A stretch of 33,710 nt of DNA from Flemingiibacterium sp045632605 (GCA_045632605.1 JAZQXA010000159.1:1-33710); one strand, 5' to 3'. Shown: positions 1-7,940, counted from the stretch's first letter. Notes: generated by a model from the letters alone, not told the origin. Numbers and translations: made by a program.

Positions 1-744
1 ATTGCAGACGGACGTATTCACCCGGCGCGCATCGAAGAGATGGTTGAAAAGGCAAAGCGTGATGTTGATGCCATGATCAAGCAGGCCGGCGAAAAGGCTA
101 CATACGACACCGGTATTCACGGACTCAGCCTTGAGCTTATCAAGCTGCTTGGCAGACTCCGTTTCCGTACCAGCTACGGTCAGAATGTACTCGACCATTC
201 CATCGAGGTTGCAACCCTTTCCGGCATGATTGCCGATGAGCTTGGAGTTGACAGCACACTCGCAAAGCGCGCAGGTCTTCTTCACGACATCGGAAAGGCT
301 CTCACCCAGGAAATCGAGGGCTCACACGTACAGCTCGGTGTTGATATAGCAAAGAAATTCAAGGAAAACAAAGACGTTATCCACGCAATCGAAGCGCACC
401 ACAACGACGTTGAACCGCAGACCATCACTGCTATCATCGTTCAGGCGGCAGACGCCATTTCGGCGGCACGTCCCGGCGCAAGACGCGAGGATCTTGAAAA
501 CTATATCAAGCGACTCCAGAAGCTTGAGGAAATCACCTACAGCTTCCCCGGCGTGGACAAGTCCTACGCAATTCAGGCAGGCCGCGAAATCAGAATCGCA
601 GTTAAGCCCGACGAGGTTAACGACGAGCAGATGGTGGTTATTGCACGTGAGATCGTTCAGAAGATCGAAAGCGAGCTGCAGTACCCCGGACAGATAAAGG
701 TTCACATGATTCGCGAAAGCCGCGCAATCGACTACGCAAAATAA
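1..744 (+). CDS. rny: Ribonuclease Y, C-terminal part (5' end outside window)
   Basis: The frame is open from base 1 to a TAA at 742-744, giving the last 247 residues of a protein normally about 520 long. RNase Y is a membrane-anchored endoribonuclease that starts mRNA decay in Firmicutes. The visible part contains the HD-domain core: the metal-binding His-Asp pair of LLHDIGKA is at fragment residues 95-96, followed by the EAHH motif, and the end of the protein is typical of the family. The membrane anchor, coiled coil and KH domain would lie upstream of the window. An internal ATG at 40 is not the start, because homology continues to the window edge (ADGRIHPARIEEM). The gene ends at a strong hairpin terminator shared with the convergent HAD gene. 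Identification is firm. Confidence 0.95.
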   Translation: MADGRIHPARIEEMVEKAKRDVDAMIKQAGEKATYDTGIHGLSLELIKLLGRLRFRTSYGQNVLDHSIEVATLSGMIADELGVDSTLAKRAGLLHDIGKALTQEIEGSHVQLGVDIAKKFKENKDVIHAIEAHHNDVEPQTITAIIVQAADAISAARPGARREDLENYIKRLQKLEEITYSFPGVDKSYAIQAGREIRIAVKPDEVNDEQMVVIAREIVQKIESELQYPGQIKVHMIRESRAIDYAK

Positions 745-749
745 AAAAT

Positions 750-780
750 CCGCTGTATCGAAAGATACAGCGGTAATTTT
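750..780. terminator. Bidirectional intrinsic terminator between rny and the HAD gene
   Basis: A perfect 10-bp stem (750-759 with 764-773) closes a GAAA loop. A TAATTTT run follows on the plus strand and a six-T run follows on the minus strand, so it can end both convergent transcripts. Confidence 0.9.
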
Positions 781-803
781 ATGTTACCGTGACGCGGATT
801 CTT

Positions 804-1631
804 TTAGGATATTACATTTTCCGAGAGCCATTTCACAACGGCGCCGTTATCGTTTGAGCCGATAATACCCGTTGCCAGAGCCTTTAACTCGGGAATGGCG
901 TTCTCCACGGCATATGCTTCATCTGCCGCTTCAAACATTGGGATATCGTTCGCCGCATCGCCGAAAACAACCGTCCTTTCGCATCCGAGCAGATTGCGCA
1001 GCTTTAAAAGTGCGCTTGCTTTTGAGGCGGAGGGACTTAAAATTTCGAGCCACATTTCATGGCTGTAATAATCCTCGGCGAAAATGCAGTTGTATTTATT
1101 ACGGAGCTTTTCATAAGCCGGGCGGAGGATATCTTCCTTGCCGATGCAAAGGACATAGAAAATCTCGCCTTCCCAGATACGCTCTGCATCCGATATTGGA
1201 TTATCGCGTGGATCGTTAATTCTCGTTGCCTGAAATTCTGCCGCTTCGGGGGAGAGCAGCTCGGGGACGTATGTGTATTTTTCCGTGTCGCCGTTCAGGG
1301 TGTAGACTATCGGGTGGATTTTATTCTCGGCTAACACTTTTCTTATAAACGGCACGTCATCAAGCAGATTTACAACAAGTCTTTCACCGCTTACACTGTC
1401 TTTTATGAAAACGCCGTTGTGGAGTATGAGCGGAAGGTGAGCGGTAATACTGCTTGCCGCCTGCATCGCTGTGTGGTAGGACCGTGCAGTCGCAAACGAG
1501 AATTTGAGTCCTTTCGCTGCCATGTCGTTTATAGCCGCTGCGGTTTCGGGCGAAAGTGTGCCGTCGCTTTTTAAAAGCGTGCCGTCGAGGTCGGAAACAA
1601 ACAGCGTTTTTTCAATATCATACCGGCTCAT
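804..1631 (-). CDS. HAD superfamily hydrolase, Cof-type sugar/cofactor phosphatase
   Basis: This 275-residue protein has the four haloacid dehalogenase motifs in order: the nucleophile DxD in VSDLDGTLL (Asp14, Asp16), a Thr in the FATAR motif II, and the acidic motif IV VVFGDAANDIPMF near the C terminus. The length and the large cap insertion are typical of the Cof/YidA group, which removes phosphate from sugar phosphates or cofactors such as FMN or PLP. The substrate cannot be read from the sequence. The start ATG overlaps the stop of the upstream recombinase gene by 4 bp (ATGA), so the two are translationally coupled and share the promoter at 2691-2719. Transcription probably ends at the hairpin at 750-773. 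Confidence 0.88.
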   Translation of the reverse strand: MSRYDIEKTLFVSDLDGTLLKSDGTLSPETAAAINDMAAKGLKFSFATARSYHTAMQAASSITAHLPLILHNGVFIKDSVSGERLVVNLLDDVPFIRKVLAENKIHPIVYTLNGDTEKYTYVPELLSPEAAEFQATRINDPRDNPISDAERIWEGEIFYVLCIGKEDILRPAYEKLRNKYNCIFAEDYYSHEMWLEILSPSASKASALLKLRNLLGCERTVVFGDAANDIPMFEAADEAYAVENAIPELKALATGIIGSNDNGAVVKWLSENVIS

Positions 1632-2659
1632 TCTTCGTTTACCTCTTTTTTGTCAGCGGCACGGAAGCTTGCAAGCGGATTTGCCGCAATTGCACGTTTC
1701 ATGCTTTCGTCGCTGACGTGGGTATAGATTTGCGTTGTGTTGAGCTGTTCATGCCCCAGGATATCCTTGAGCACGCGGACATCCACATTCCCGGACTGAT
1801 ACATAAGAGTTGCCGCTGTGTGGCGGAGCTTATGCGTTGAAAAATGCTTGTGTTCGAGTCCGGCGGCTTCGAGGTATTTATAAACGACCCACTGCACGGT
1901 TTTATTGCTGATACGGCTGTGACGCGAGGAGAGGAAAAGCGCATTTTTGTCTTTTATCTGCTCATCTGCCGCGCGGACACGCAGATATGATCGGAGCGCA
2001 TCACGGCAGGCATCGTTGAGATAAATGAGGCGTTCCTTCGAGCCTTTGCCGACTACACGCAAAGATTCCATTTCGCGGTCAATGTCGGAGAGGTTTATTC
2101 CAACAAGCTCGGAAAGTCGCATTCCGCAGTTTAAAAACAGCACGAGAATTGCATAGTCGCGCTCTTTTGTTTTCGATAATGTATCTGCACGGACAGCTTC
2201 GAGAAGCCGTTCGCTCTCCGAAAGAGAAAGAAATTTCGGAAGTGTCTTTTTCTTTTGCGGACCCTCAATGTTTTTCGCCGGGTTGTTTTCGGTGGCACGA
2301 ATTCCGACTGTGAGATATTTATAAAAGCTTTTTATCGCCGACAGCTTTCTTGCTCTCGCGCTCCACTGATTTGAACGGGAGGAGGATGTATATGAAAGAA
2401 AGCTGTAAATATCCTCGGGGGTAACATCGGCAATAAAGCGGATATCAAGTGCGGAAATATCAACAGCGGCAAATTCCTCATCGGAGAGATTTTGGGTCTT
2501 GGTGCCGCTTTTTTCCAAAACGAGGTAACGGAAAAATGTACGAAGGTCGAGTGCATATTCATCCATCGTTTTCTTTGAGCGGTTTTGAATTGTCTGCTTG
2601 TATGCGACAAAATCGCGCACCAGCTTCGGTAATTCATCGTAGTCGATAAGCTTTTGCAT
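1628..2659 (-). CDS. Tyrosine recombinase of the XerC/XerD type
   Basis: This 343-residue site-specific recombinase has an N-terminal SAM-like core-binding domain (about residues 8-120) and a C-terminal catalytic domain with the full set: Arg181 (CGMRLSE), Lys205 (VVGKGSKER), His276-x-x-Arg279 (STHKLRH), His303 (ILGHEQ) and the nucleophile Tyr312 (IYTHV). Size and conservation fit a chromosomal Xer protein that resolves chromosome dimers at dif, rather than a phage integrase. It is longer than the usual 295-305 residues because of acidic inserts around residues 50-75. No dif or att site was identified. It has an exact-consensus promoter and an AGGAGG-like ribosome binding site (2666-2670), and it is followed by an overlapping HAD gene. 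It could equally be named XerA, XerC or XerD; the sequence alone does not decide. Confidence 0.88.
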   Translation of the reverse strand: MQKLIDYDELPKLVRDFVAYKQTIQNRSKKTMDEYALDLRTFFRYLVLEKSGTKTQNLSDEEFAAVDISALDIRFIADVTPEDIYSFLSYTSSSRSNQWSARARKLSAIKSFYKYLTVGIRATENNPAKNIEGPQKKKTLPKFLSLSESERLLEAVRADTLSKTKERDYAILVLFLNCGMRLSELVGINLSDIDREMESLRVVGKGSKERLIYLNDACRDALRSYLRVRAADEQIKDKNALFLSSRHSRISNKTVQWVVYKYLEAAGLEHKHFSTHKLRHTAATLMYQSGNVDVRVLKDILGHEQLNTTQIYTHVSDESMKRAIAANPLASFRAADKKEVNEE

Positions 2660-2690
2660 CTTACACCTCCGTATGATTTTGTATAATTAG

Positions 2691-2719
2691 ATTATACATT
2701 AAGATGCGTATATTGTCAA
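2691..2719 (-). promoter_or_regulatory. SigA promoter of the Xer/HAD operon
   Basis: On the minus strand TTGACA (2714-2719) and TATAAT (2691-2696) are both exact consensus, with a 17-bp spacer. They lie about 30 bp ahead of the start codon. Confidence 0.9.
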
Positions 2720-2768
2720 GGGATTTTGCTGCTGATAAAAAAATTTTCAACTTTTTTTCGAAAAGGTG

Positions 2769-2797
2769 TTTACAAAATTGAATTTATAGTATATAAT
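2769..2797 (+). promoter_or_regulatory. SigA promoter of the cysE-cysS T-box transcript
   Basis: TTTACA (2769-2774) and TATAAT (2792-2797) are separated by 17 bp. Transcription should begin near 2804, placing the whole T-box in the 5' leader. Confidence 0.85.
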
Positions 2798-2803
2798 GGT
2801 AGC

Positions 2804-3064
2804 ATAACGATAAAGGCTGTGAACGGAAAAAAGTCCCTCGGAGTCGGTTACAGAGAGTTGCGCCGCAATGTTTTGTGAGCTGAAAGCGCATACCGGAGCC
2901 ATCGACATAAAGTGCGTCCGTGAGCCGGTGCGGCGAAGTAACAGTAGCCCTGCCCGTTTGCTTCACGTTACAGAAGCAGGATATTTTTGTATCCGTAAGA
3001 GTATAATGTAAAGTGGAACCGCGTATGACGCCTTTACAACCCGTGGGGTTGTAGGGCTTTTTTT
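2804..3064 (+). promoter_or_regulatory. T-box riboswitch, cysteine (UGC) specific
   Basis: The leader upstream of cysE has the marks of a T-box. An AGAGAG element lies near 2860, in the Stem I region. The T-box bulge sequence AAGTGGAACCGCGT is at 3011-3024, and a terminator stem with a T run is at 3030-3064. The best candidate specifier codon is TGC at 2913-2915, followed by a purine in the usual context and matching the downstream Cys genes. Known mechanism: uncharged tRNA-Cys pairs with the specifier and, through its CCA end, with the bulge, which favours the antiterminator. Expression should therefore rise when cysteine is scarce. The T-box call is firm; the specifier position was read by eye. 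Confidence 0.93.
3030..3064 (+). terminator. T-box regulatory terminator
   Basis: An approximately 11-bp stem (3030-3041 with 3047-3057, one bulged T and one wobble pair) is followed by seven T residues (3058-3064). The 5' arm follows the T-box sequence closely, as needed for the competing antiterminator. Confidence 0.88.
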
Positions 3065-3094
3065 GATTTTATAATAAAGAAGGGAGCTGTTGAT

Positions 3095-3787
3095 ATGAAT
3101 TTTGACATTGATTCAATGGTAAAAGGCTTCAAAAAAGTAAAAAAGGAAATAAAAAATGATATCAGGGTGATTCGTGAGCGGGACCCCGCGGCGACAAGTG
3201 ACCTCGAGGTGGCACTTCTCTATTCGGGCTTCCATGCGGTGCTGGCTTACCGTCTGTCGCACAAGCTCTATGAGCATGACAAGCATTTTGCGGCACGTAT
3301 GGTTTCGCAGGGCGCACGGTTTCTCACCGGAATCGAAATTCATCCCGGTGCAAAAATCGGAAAGGGACTTTTCATCGACCACGGAAGCGCAGTCGTTATT
3401 GGTGAAACTGCGGAAATTGGCGACAACTGCACGATCTATCAGGGCGTAACACTCGGCGGTACCGGAAAGCACGTCGGTAAACGTCATCCCACGCTCGGAG
3501 ATAATGTAATGGTTGGTTCGGGCGCAAAAGTGCTCGGTCCGTTTAAAGTGGGCAGTAATTCAAAAATTGCCGCAAATGCTGTCGTTCTTGATGAAATTCC
3601 CGAGAACAGTACTGCTGTCGGTATTCCTGCCCGTATCGTTAAACGTGCCGGCTCAAAGGTGTCCCCGTGCGACCTCGACCAGGTTCATCTGCCTGACCCT
3701 GTTGCACAGGAACTCTGCAAGCTGACCTTACGTATTGAACAGCTCGAAAAGCAGCTCGCCGAAAAAGAGGGTAAAGAGGACGAGTGA
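3095..3787 (+). CDS. cysE: Serine O-acetyltransferase
   Basis: CysE transfers acetyl from acetyl-CoA to serine, the first step of cysteine synthesis. The 230-residue protein has an N-terminal helical part (residues 1-75) and a left-handed beta-helix of hexapeptide repeats from about residue 78, including IHPGAKIGKGLFIDHGS and VGIPARIV. The catalytic Asp95-His96 pair and His131 (GKRHPTLGD) are present. The C-terminal tail (from about 195) is charged and coiled-coil-like. The N terminus is shorter than in the E. coli enzyme (273 residues), as in many Firmicutes. A strong AGGGAGCTG ribosome binding site precedes ATG 3095. The gene is controlled by the UGC T-box and is co-directional with cysS 84 bp downstream, with no terminator between. 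No cysK is present here. Confidence 0.95.
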   Translation: MNFDIDSMVKGFKKVKKEIKNDIRVIRERDPAATSDLEVALLYSGFHAVLAYRLSHKLYEHDKHFAARMVSQGARFLTGIEIHPGAKIGKGLFIDHGSAVVIGETAEIGDNCTIYQGVTLGGTGKHVGKRHPTLGDNVMVGSGAKVLGPFKVGSNSKIAANAVVLDEIPENSTAVGIPARIVKRAGSKVSPCDLDQVHLPDPVAQELCKLTLRIEQLEKQLAEKEGKEDE

Positions 3788-3871
3788 TATAAGAATCGAA
3801 GCGTGCCGCTTTGTTCAAATCAATCTGTCATCCCAAACTAACCTCAACCCAAAACAAACAAGGAGAACAAA

Positions 3872-5323
3872 ATGAAACTCTACAACACAGCAACAAGAAC
3901 ACGCGAGGATTTTGTCCCGAACAATCCCGAGCTTGTAAAAATGTACACCTGCGGTCCGACCGTGTACCATTTTGCTCATATCGGAAATCTTCGCTCATAT
4001 ATAATGGAAGATATCCTCGAAAAATCTCTGCGCTATTCGGGCTATAACGTCAAGCGTGTTATGAATATCACTGACGTTGGACATCTCGCTTCCGATGCAG
4101 ACACCGGTGAGGATAAGATGCTTAAGGGCGCAAAACGTGAGAATAAATCTGTGATGGAGATTGCGAAATTCTACACAGACGCATTTTTTGAGGACTGCCG
4201 TAAGCTTAATATCAAGCGTCCCGACGTTGTTGAGCCGGCAACAAGCTGTATTGATGATTATATTCATATCATTGAAACACTTATTGAAAAGGGCTATGCT
4301 TATCAGGCAGGCGGAAATATATATTTTGATGTTTCAAAGCTGAAGCAGTATTACATTTTCAACGATTTTTCGGAAGATGACCTCGAGGTTGGTGTTCGAG
4401 AGGGCGTTGAAGAGGACAGCAACAAGAAAAATAAGAATGATTTCGTGCTTTGGTTTACAAAATCCAAGTTTGAAGACCAGGCGCTTAAGTGGGATTCTCC
4501 GTGGGGCGTGGGTTATCCGGGATGGCATATTGAATGCTCGGGTATTTCAATGAAGCATCTCGGTGAGGATCTCGACATCCACTGCGGCGGTATTGATAAT
4601 GCTTTTCCGCATCACACGAATGAGATTGCACAGTCCGAAGCATATCTCGGTCATAAGTGGTGCAACTATTGGATGCATGTTCATCATCTTAACACCAACT
4701 CGGGAAAAATGTCGAAGTCGAAAGGTGAATTTCTGACGGTATCTCTGCTTGAGGAAAAGGGCTACGATCCGCTTGTTTACAGACTTTTCTGTCTGCAGTC
4801 GCACTATAGAAAAAATCTCGTTTTCTCCTGGGAAAATCTTGATAATGCGGTTGTGACGTATAACAAGATGATTGCGAAGATTGCCGCACTGAAACCGAGC
4901 GAGGATGAAATTGACTCTGCCGCTTTTGATGCAATGAAGGCGAAATTCCTTGAGGCTATAGGAAATGACCTAAATACTGCGCTTGCGGTTACGGCGGTAT
5001 ATGATGTACTTAAATATAATACCAATGATGCAACAAAGCTTGCGCTTCTTGCCGACTTTGATTATGTTCTCGGTCTTGATCTGATAAAGAAGGCTGAGGT
5101 TAAACGCAAAGAGCTTGCCGCGGCGGCACCGAAAACCGGAGAGTTTTCTGTAATCAGCGAGTCGGGTGAGGCTGATGCAGAGATTGAAGCGCTTATGCGT
5201 GCGCGTCAGGATGCGAAAAAGGCGAAGAATTTTGCCGAGGCTGACCGTATACGCGATGAGCTTAAGGCAAAGGGAATTGAGCTTACCGATATCCCCGGCG
5301 GTGTTCGCTGGAAGCGTGCGTAA
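3872..5323 (+). CDS. cysS: Cysteinyl-tRNA synthetase
   Basis: This class I aminoacyl-tRNA synthetase (483 residues) charges tRNA-Cys. The HIGH-type motif is HIGN (residues 36-39) after the zinc-ligand Cys27 in TCGPTVYHF. The second zinc-site regions are IECSGIS and HHTNEIAQSE, and the KMSKS loop is at residues 279-283. The helical anticodon-binding part and the C-terminal tail ending GVRWKRA are complete, and the length matches the family. ATG 3872 has AAGGAG 7-8 bases upstream. It is the second gene behind the cysteine T-box, so synthesis and charging of cysteine respond to the same signal. No clear terminator was seen after the stop. Confidence 0.97.
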   Translation: MKLYNTATRTREDFVPNNPELVKMYTCGPTVYHFAHIGNLRSYIMEDILEKSLRYSGYNVKRVMNITDVGHLASDADTGEDKMLKGAKRENKSVMEIAKFYTDAFFEDCRKLNIKRPDVVEPATSCIDDYIHIIETLIEKGYAYQAGGNIYFDVSKLKQYYIFNDFSEDDLEVGVREGVEEDSNKKNKNDFVLWFTKSKFEDQALKWDSPWGVGYPGWHIECSGISMKHLGEDLDIHCGGIDNAFPHHTNEIAQSEAYLGHKWCNYWMHVHHLNTNSGKMSKSKGEFLTVSLLEEKGYDPLVYRLFCLQSHYRKNLVFSWENLDNAVVTYNKMIAKIAALKPSEDEIDSAAFDAMKAKFLEAIGNDLNTALAVTAVYDVLKYNTNDATKLALLADFDYVLGLDLIKKAEVKRKELAAAAPKTGEFSVISESGEADAEIEALMRARQDAKKAKNFAEADRIRDELKAKGIELTDIPGGVRWKRA

Positions 5324-5364
5324 ATAAAAAATTAATGAAAACCGTAATTTGTACAGTATTACTA

Positions 5365-5393
5365 TTGCAATTTTTGCAAAAGTGGTGTAATAT
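5365..5393 (+). promoter_or_regulatory. Probable promoter of the amino acid ABC transporter
   Basis: TTGCAA (5365-5370) and TAATAT (5388-5393) are 17 bp apart and upstream of an AAAGGAG ribosome binding site. The match is only fair, and the AT-rich surroundings offer other candidate hexamers. Confidence 0.5.
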
Positions 5394-5443
5394 ATTATGT
5401 AGCAATATATTCTATTATTAATTTTACAAAAGGAGATTTAATC

Positions 5444-6286
5444 ATGAAAAGAATTTTTGCACTTGTTCTTGCAGCTCTTATGGCTGTAACACTTCTCGTT
5501 TCCTGCGGCGAAAAGGAAGCCGCTGTTAAGGTTATCGAAATCGCGCTCACCGAAGAAGAATATGCATTCGGCGTTGACAAGGATCAGCCCGAGCTTCTTG
5601 CTTCCGTTAACGAAATTATCGCTGAGATTCAGGAAAACGGCAAGTTCGACGAAATCTGTGACAAGTATTTCGGCGACGGTACCCCCACTCCTGTGGCTTC
5701 TGCAGCTCTCGATGAAACCAAGGATCAGCTCGTTGTTGCAACGAATGCTGCTTTCGCTCCGTTCGAATATATGGACGGCGACAAGTACCTCGGAGTTGAT
5801 ATGGAAATCGCTGCTCTTATCGCAGAAGAACTCGGTCTTGAGCTCGTTATCATGAATATGGACTTTGATGCTGTATGCCTCTCTGTAGGTCAGCACAAGT
5901 GTGACATTGCTATGGCAGGTCTTACCGTTCGCGAAGACCGCAAGGAGCACGTTGACTTCACCACTTCTTACTACAACGCATCCCAGAAGCTTATTGTAAA
6001 GGGCGACGACACAACCTTCGATGCCTGCAAGACTGCAGACGATGTTGCGGCTATCCTTAACACTTACGACAACACCACAAAGATTGGTGTTCAGACCGGT
6101 ACAACAGGTCAGTTCTATGTTGAGGGCGACGCTGACTGGGGCTTTGACGGCTATGCAGTTGAGTGCAAAGGCTACGACAACGGTACTCTCGCTGTTACCG
6201 ACCTTATCAACGGCAACATTAATTATGTTATCATCGACTCCGCTCCTGCGGCTTACATCGTTGAAGCATACAATGCAATGAACTGA
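5444..6286 (+). CDS. Polar amino acid ABC transporter substrate-binding lipoprotein, apparently circularly permuted
   Basis: This 280-residue lipoprotein has a signal peptide ending in a lipobox (LLVSC, Cys21). It captures an amino acid outside the membrane for the permease and ATPase encoded next. Residues 94-280 follow the SBP_bac_3 family from its usual N terminus (DQLVVATNAAFAPFEY) through the substrate loop and GVQTGTTG, to the region just before the final crossover back to lobe I (IIDSAPAAYIVEAYNAMN), where the gene stops. The missing C-terminal part, including LTEEEYAFGV and FDEICDKYFGDG, is instead at residues 28-79, directly after the lipobox. One continuous frame with a good ribosome binding site argues against a sequencing error. 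The ligand is unknown; a polar amino acid is likely. No fused second domain is present. Confidence 0.9.
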   Translation: MKRIFALVLAALMAVTLLVSCGEKEAAVKVIEIALTEEEYAFGVDKDQPELLASVNEIIAEIQENGKFDEICDKYFGDGTPTPVASAALDETKDQLVVATNAAFAPFEYMDGDKYLGVDMEIAALIAEELGLELVIMNMDFDAVCLSVGQHKCDIAMAGLTVREDRKEHVDFTTSYYNASQKLIVKGDDTTFDACKTADDVAAILNTYDNTTKIGVQTGTTGQFYVEGDADWGFDGYAVECKGYDNGTLAVTDLINGNINYVIIDSAPAAYIVEAYNAMN

Positions 6287-6311
6287 TTGCATAAATAAGT
6301 CAAATTTACGG

Positions 6312-6347
6312 AGCGCCCTTCTACTTCTTTGAAAATAGGAGGGCGCT
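6312..6347 (+). other. Intergenic hairpin between lipoprotein and permease genes
   Basis: A 12-bp stem with one G-T wobble (6312-6323 with 6336-6347) encloses a 12-base loop and is followed by GTATTTT. Such hairpins between a binding protein and its permease often act as leaky terminators or 3'-end stabilisers, giving excess binding protein; that role is inferred here. Confidence 0.7.
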
Positions 6348-6373
6348 GTATTTTAATAAAGGAATTATAGCTA

Positions 6374-7084
6374 ATGGGTAATTTTCCGAAAAAAATAGAG
6401 ACGTTCCTTAATTACTTCATCGAAAAAGGCGGCTATATAACCGTCCTTGAGGGACTGAAGCACACGGCGATTATTGCTGTTCTCGGCCTTCTTATCGGTA
6501 TCGTTATCGGAACGCTTATTGCGACAGTGCGAGTTATTCCCAAATACCGCACACTTCCAAAAATTTTAAATGGTATATGCACCTTCTATGTCGGACTTTT
6601 CCGCGGTACACCCATCGTTGTTCAGCTTCTGGTTTTCTATTATGTTCTTCTTCCGCTGATGGGCATAAAAATGCCGGGACTTGACGTTGCGGTTATGGTT
6701 TTCGGACTAAATTCCGGAGCGTATATCTCCGAGATAATGCGTTCGGGCATTCAGTCGGTTGACCCCGGTCAGATGGAAGCCGGACGTGCGGTCGGACTTT
6801 CGTTTTCGACGACTATGATGAAAATTGTTATTCCGCAGGCGGTAAAGAACATTCTTCCCACTCTCGGAAACGAGTTTATTGCACTTATCAAGGAAACCTC
6901 GGTCGTTTCGTTTGTTGCGGTTGCCGACCTTTACATGGCGTTCAAGATGATTGGTACGAATACATATGAATTTATGGTGCCGTATCTTGTTATGGCGCTG
7001 ATTTATATAGTTATAGTAATGCTGATTTCGCTTGGAATCAAGCTGATGGAAAGGGGGCTGGCGAGAAGTGATAGACGTAGTTGA
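6374..7084 (+). CDS. Polar amino acid ABC transporter permease (HisM/GlnP family)
   Basis: This 236-residue membrane protein forms the channel of the amino acid importer. It has about five transmembrane segments, beginning at residues 25-48. The cytoplasmic EAA loop is visible as QMEAGRAVGLSFSTTMMKIV followed by IPQAVKNILPTLGNE, the surface that docks on the ATPase. The length is normal for a single-subunit permease that acts as a homodimer. ATG 6374 has AAAGGA upstream. The last 17 bp overlap the ATPase gene, so the two are translationally coupled. The substrate cannot be inferred beyond polar amino acids. Confidence 0.92.
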   Translation: MGNFPKKIETFLNYFIEKGGYITVLEGLKHTAIIAVLGLLIGIVIGTLIATVRVIPKYRTLPKILNGICTFYVGLFRGTPIVVQLLVFYYVLLPLMGIKMPGLDVAVMVFGLNSGAYISEIMRSGIQSVDPGQMEAGRAVGLSFSTTMMKIVIPQAVKNILPTLGNEFIALIKETSVVSFVAVADLYMAFKMIGTNTYEFMVPYLVMALIYIVIVMLISLGIKLMERGLARSDRRS

Positions 7085-7898
7085 CCTTAAAAAGAGCTTT
7101 GGAAAGCTTGAGGTTCTCAAGGGCGTTAACGTGTCGATTGAAAAAGGCGATATCGTCTGCGTTATCGGTCCTTCGGGAAGCGGAAAGAGTACATTTCTGC
7201 GCTGCCTCAACTGTATGGAAGACCCCACTGGCGGACAGATTATCTTCCACGGTGTAAATATTGCCGACATGAGGGTTGACATCAATCTCCACCGCAGAAA
7301 AATCGGAATGGTTTTTCAGCAGTTCAATCTTTTCAATAACAAAACAGTTATTGAAAACATCATGCTTTCGCCGGTGCATATCGGAGTTACTGACCTTCGC
7401 AAGGCGAAGACATATAATTTCTTCCTGCCGTTTGCAAATTTATTCAGAAAAGCGAAAAAGAAGAAAAATCCTATTGAAATAACCCAGAATAAGGCGCAGA
7501 TAAAGGAAGAAGCGCAGAAAACCGCACTCCGACTGCTTGAGCGAATCGGACTTTCCGACAAGGCTAATGTTTATCCCTCAACGCTTTCGGGCGGACAGAA
7601 GCAGAGAGTGGCAATTGCCCGTGCGCTTGCGATGAACCCTGACGTAATCCTTTTTGACGAGCCGACGTCAGCGCTTGACCCTGAAATGGTTGGAGAGGTG
7701 CTCGACCTCATGCGTGAACTTGCAAACGACGGTATGACGATGGTTGTTGTAACACACGAAATGGGCTTTGCACGCGAGGTTGCATCGCGTATACTCTTTA
7801 TGGATCAGGGAATAATTCTCGAAGAAAACAGTCCGAAGGAATTTTTCGATGCTCCGAAGCATCCCAGAACGAAAGAATTTCTTTCAAAAGTCCTTTAA
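7068..7898 (+). CDS. Polar amino acid ABC transporter ATP-binding protein
   Basis: This 276-residue ATPase powers the importer. It has Walker A GPSGSGKST (34-42), the Q-loop QQFNLF (84-89), the signature LSGGQ (173-177), Walker B VILFDE (193-198) and the switch His in VVTHEMGFA. The start is GTG 7068, set by AAGGGGG ten bases upstream, and lies inside the permease gene. Family members are usually about 240-250 residues. The extra length is a lysine-rich insert at about residues 108-145, between the Q-loop region and the signature motif, containing NFFLPFANLFRKAKKKK. A strong terminator follows the stop codon. Confidence 0.93.
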   Translation: MIDVVDLKKSFGKLEVLKGVNVSIEKGDIVCVIGPSGSGKSTFLRCLNCMEDPTGGQIIFHGVNIADMRVDINLHRRKIGMVFQQFNLFNNKTVIENIMLSPVHIGVTDLRKAKTYNFFLPFANLFRKAKKKKNPIEITQNKAQIKEEAQKTALRLLERIGLSDKANVYPSTLSGGQKQRVAIARALAMNPDVILFDEPTSALDPEMVGEVLDLMRELANDGMTMVVVTHEMGFAREVASRILFMDQGIILEENSPKEFFDAPKHPRTKEFLSKVL

Positions 7899-7907
7899 AA
7901 ATAATAG

Positions 7908-7940
7908 CCGGTGCGAAATTTTTCGCATCGGTTTTGTTTT
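7908..7940 (+). terminator. Intrinsic terminator of the ABC transporter operon
   Basis: An 11-bp stem with one wobble pair (7908-7918 with 7921-7931) is followed by TTTTGTTTT. Confidence 0.9.

Noticed and set aside
5381..5404. Partial resemblance to the right half of a Firmicute dif site (TTATGTA after an AT-rich centre).
   Set aside because: Only one arm matches, the left arm is unrelated, and the stretch overlaps a likely promoter. AT-rich chance is the simpler explanation.
5438..6292. A 284-codon open frame on the minus strand opposite the binding-protein gene.
   Set aside because: It mirrors the real gene, has no ribosome binding site or family resemblance, and arises from biased codon use on the other strand.
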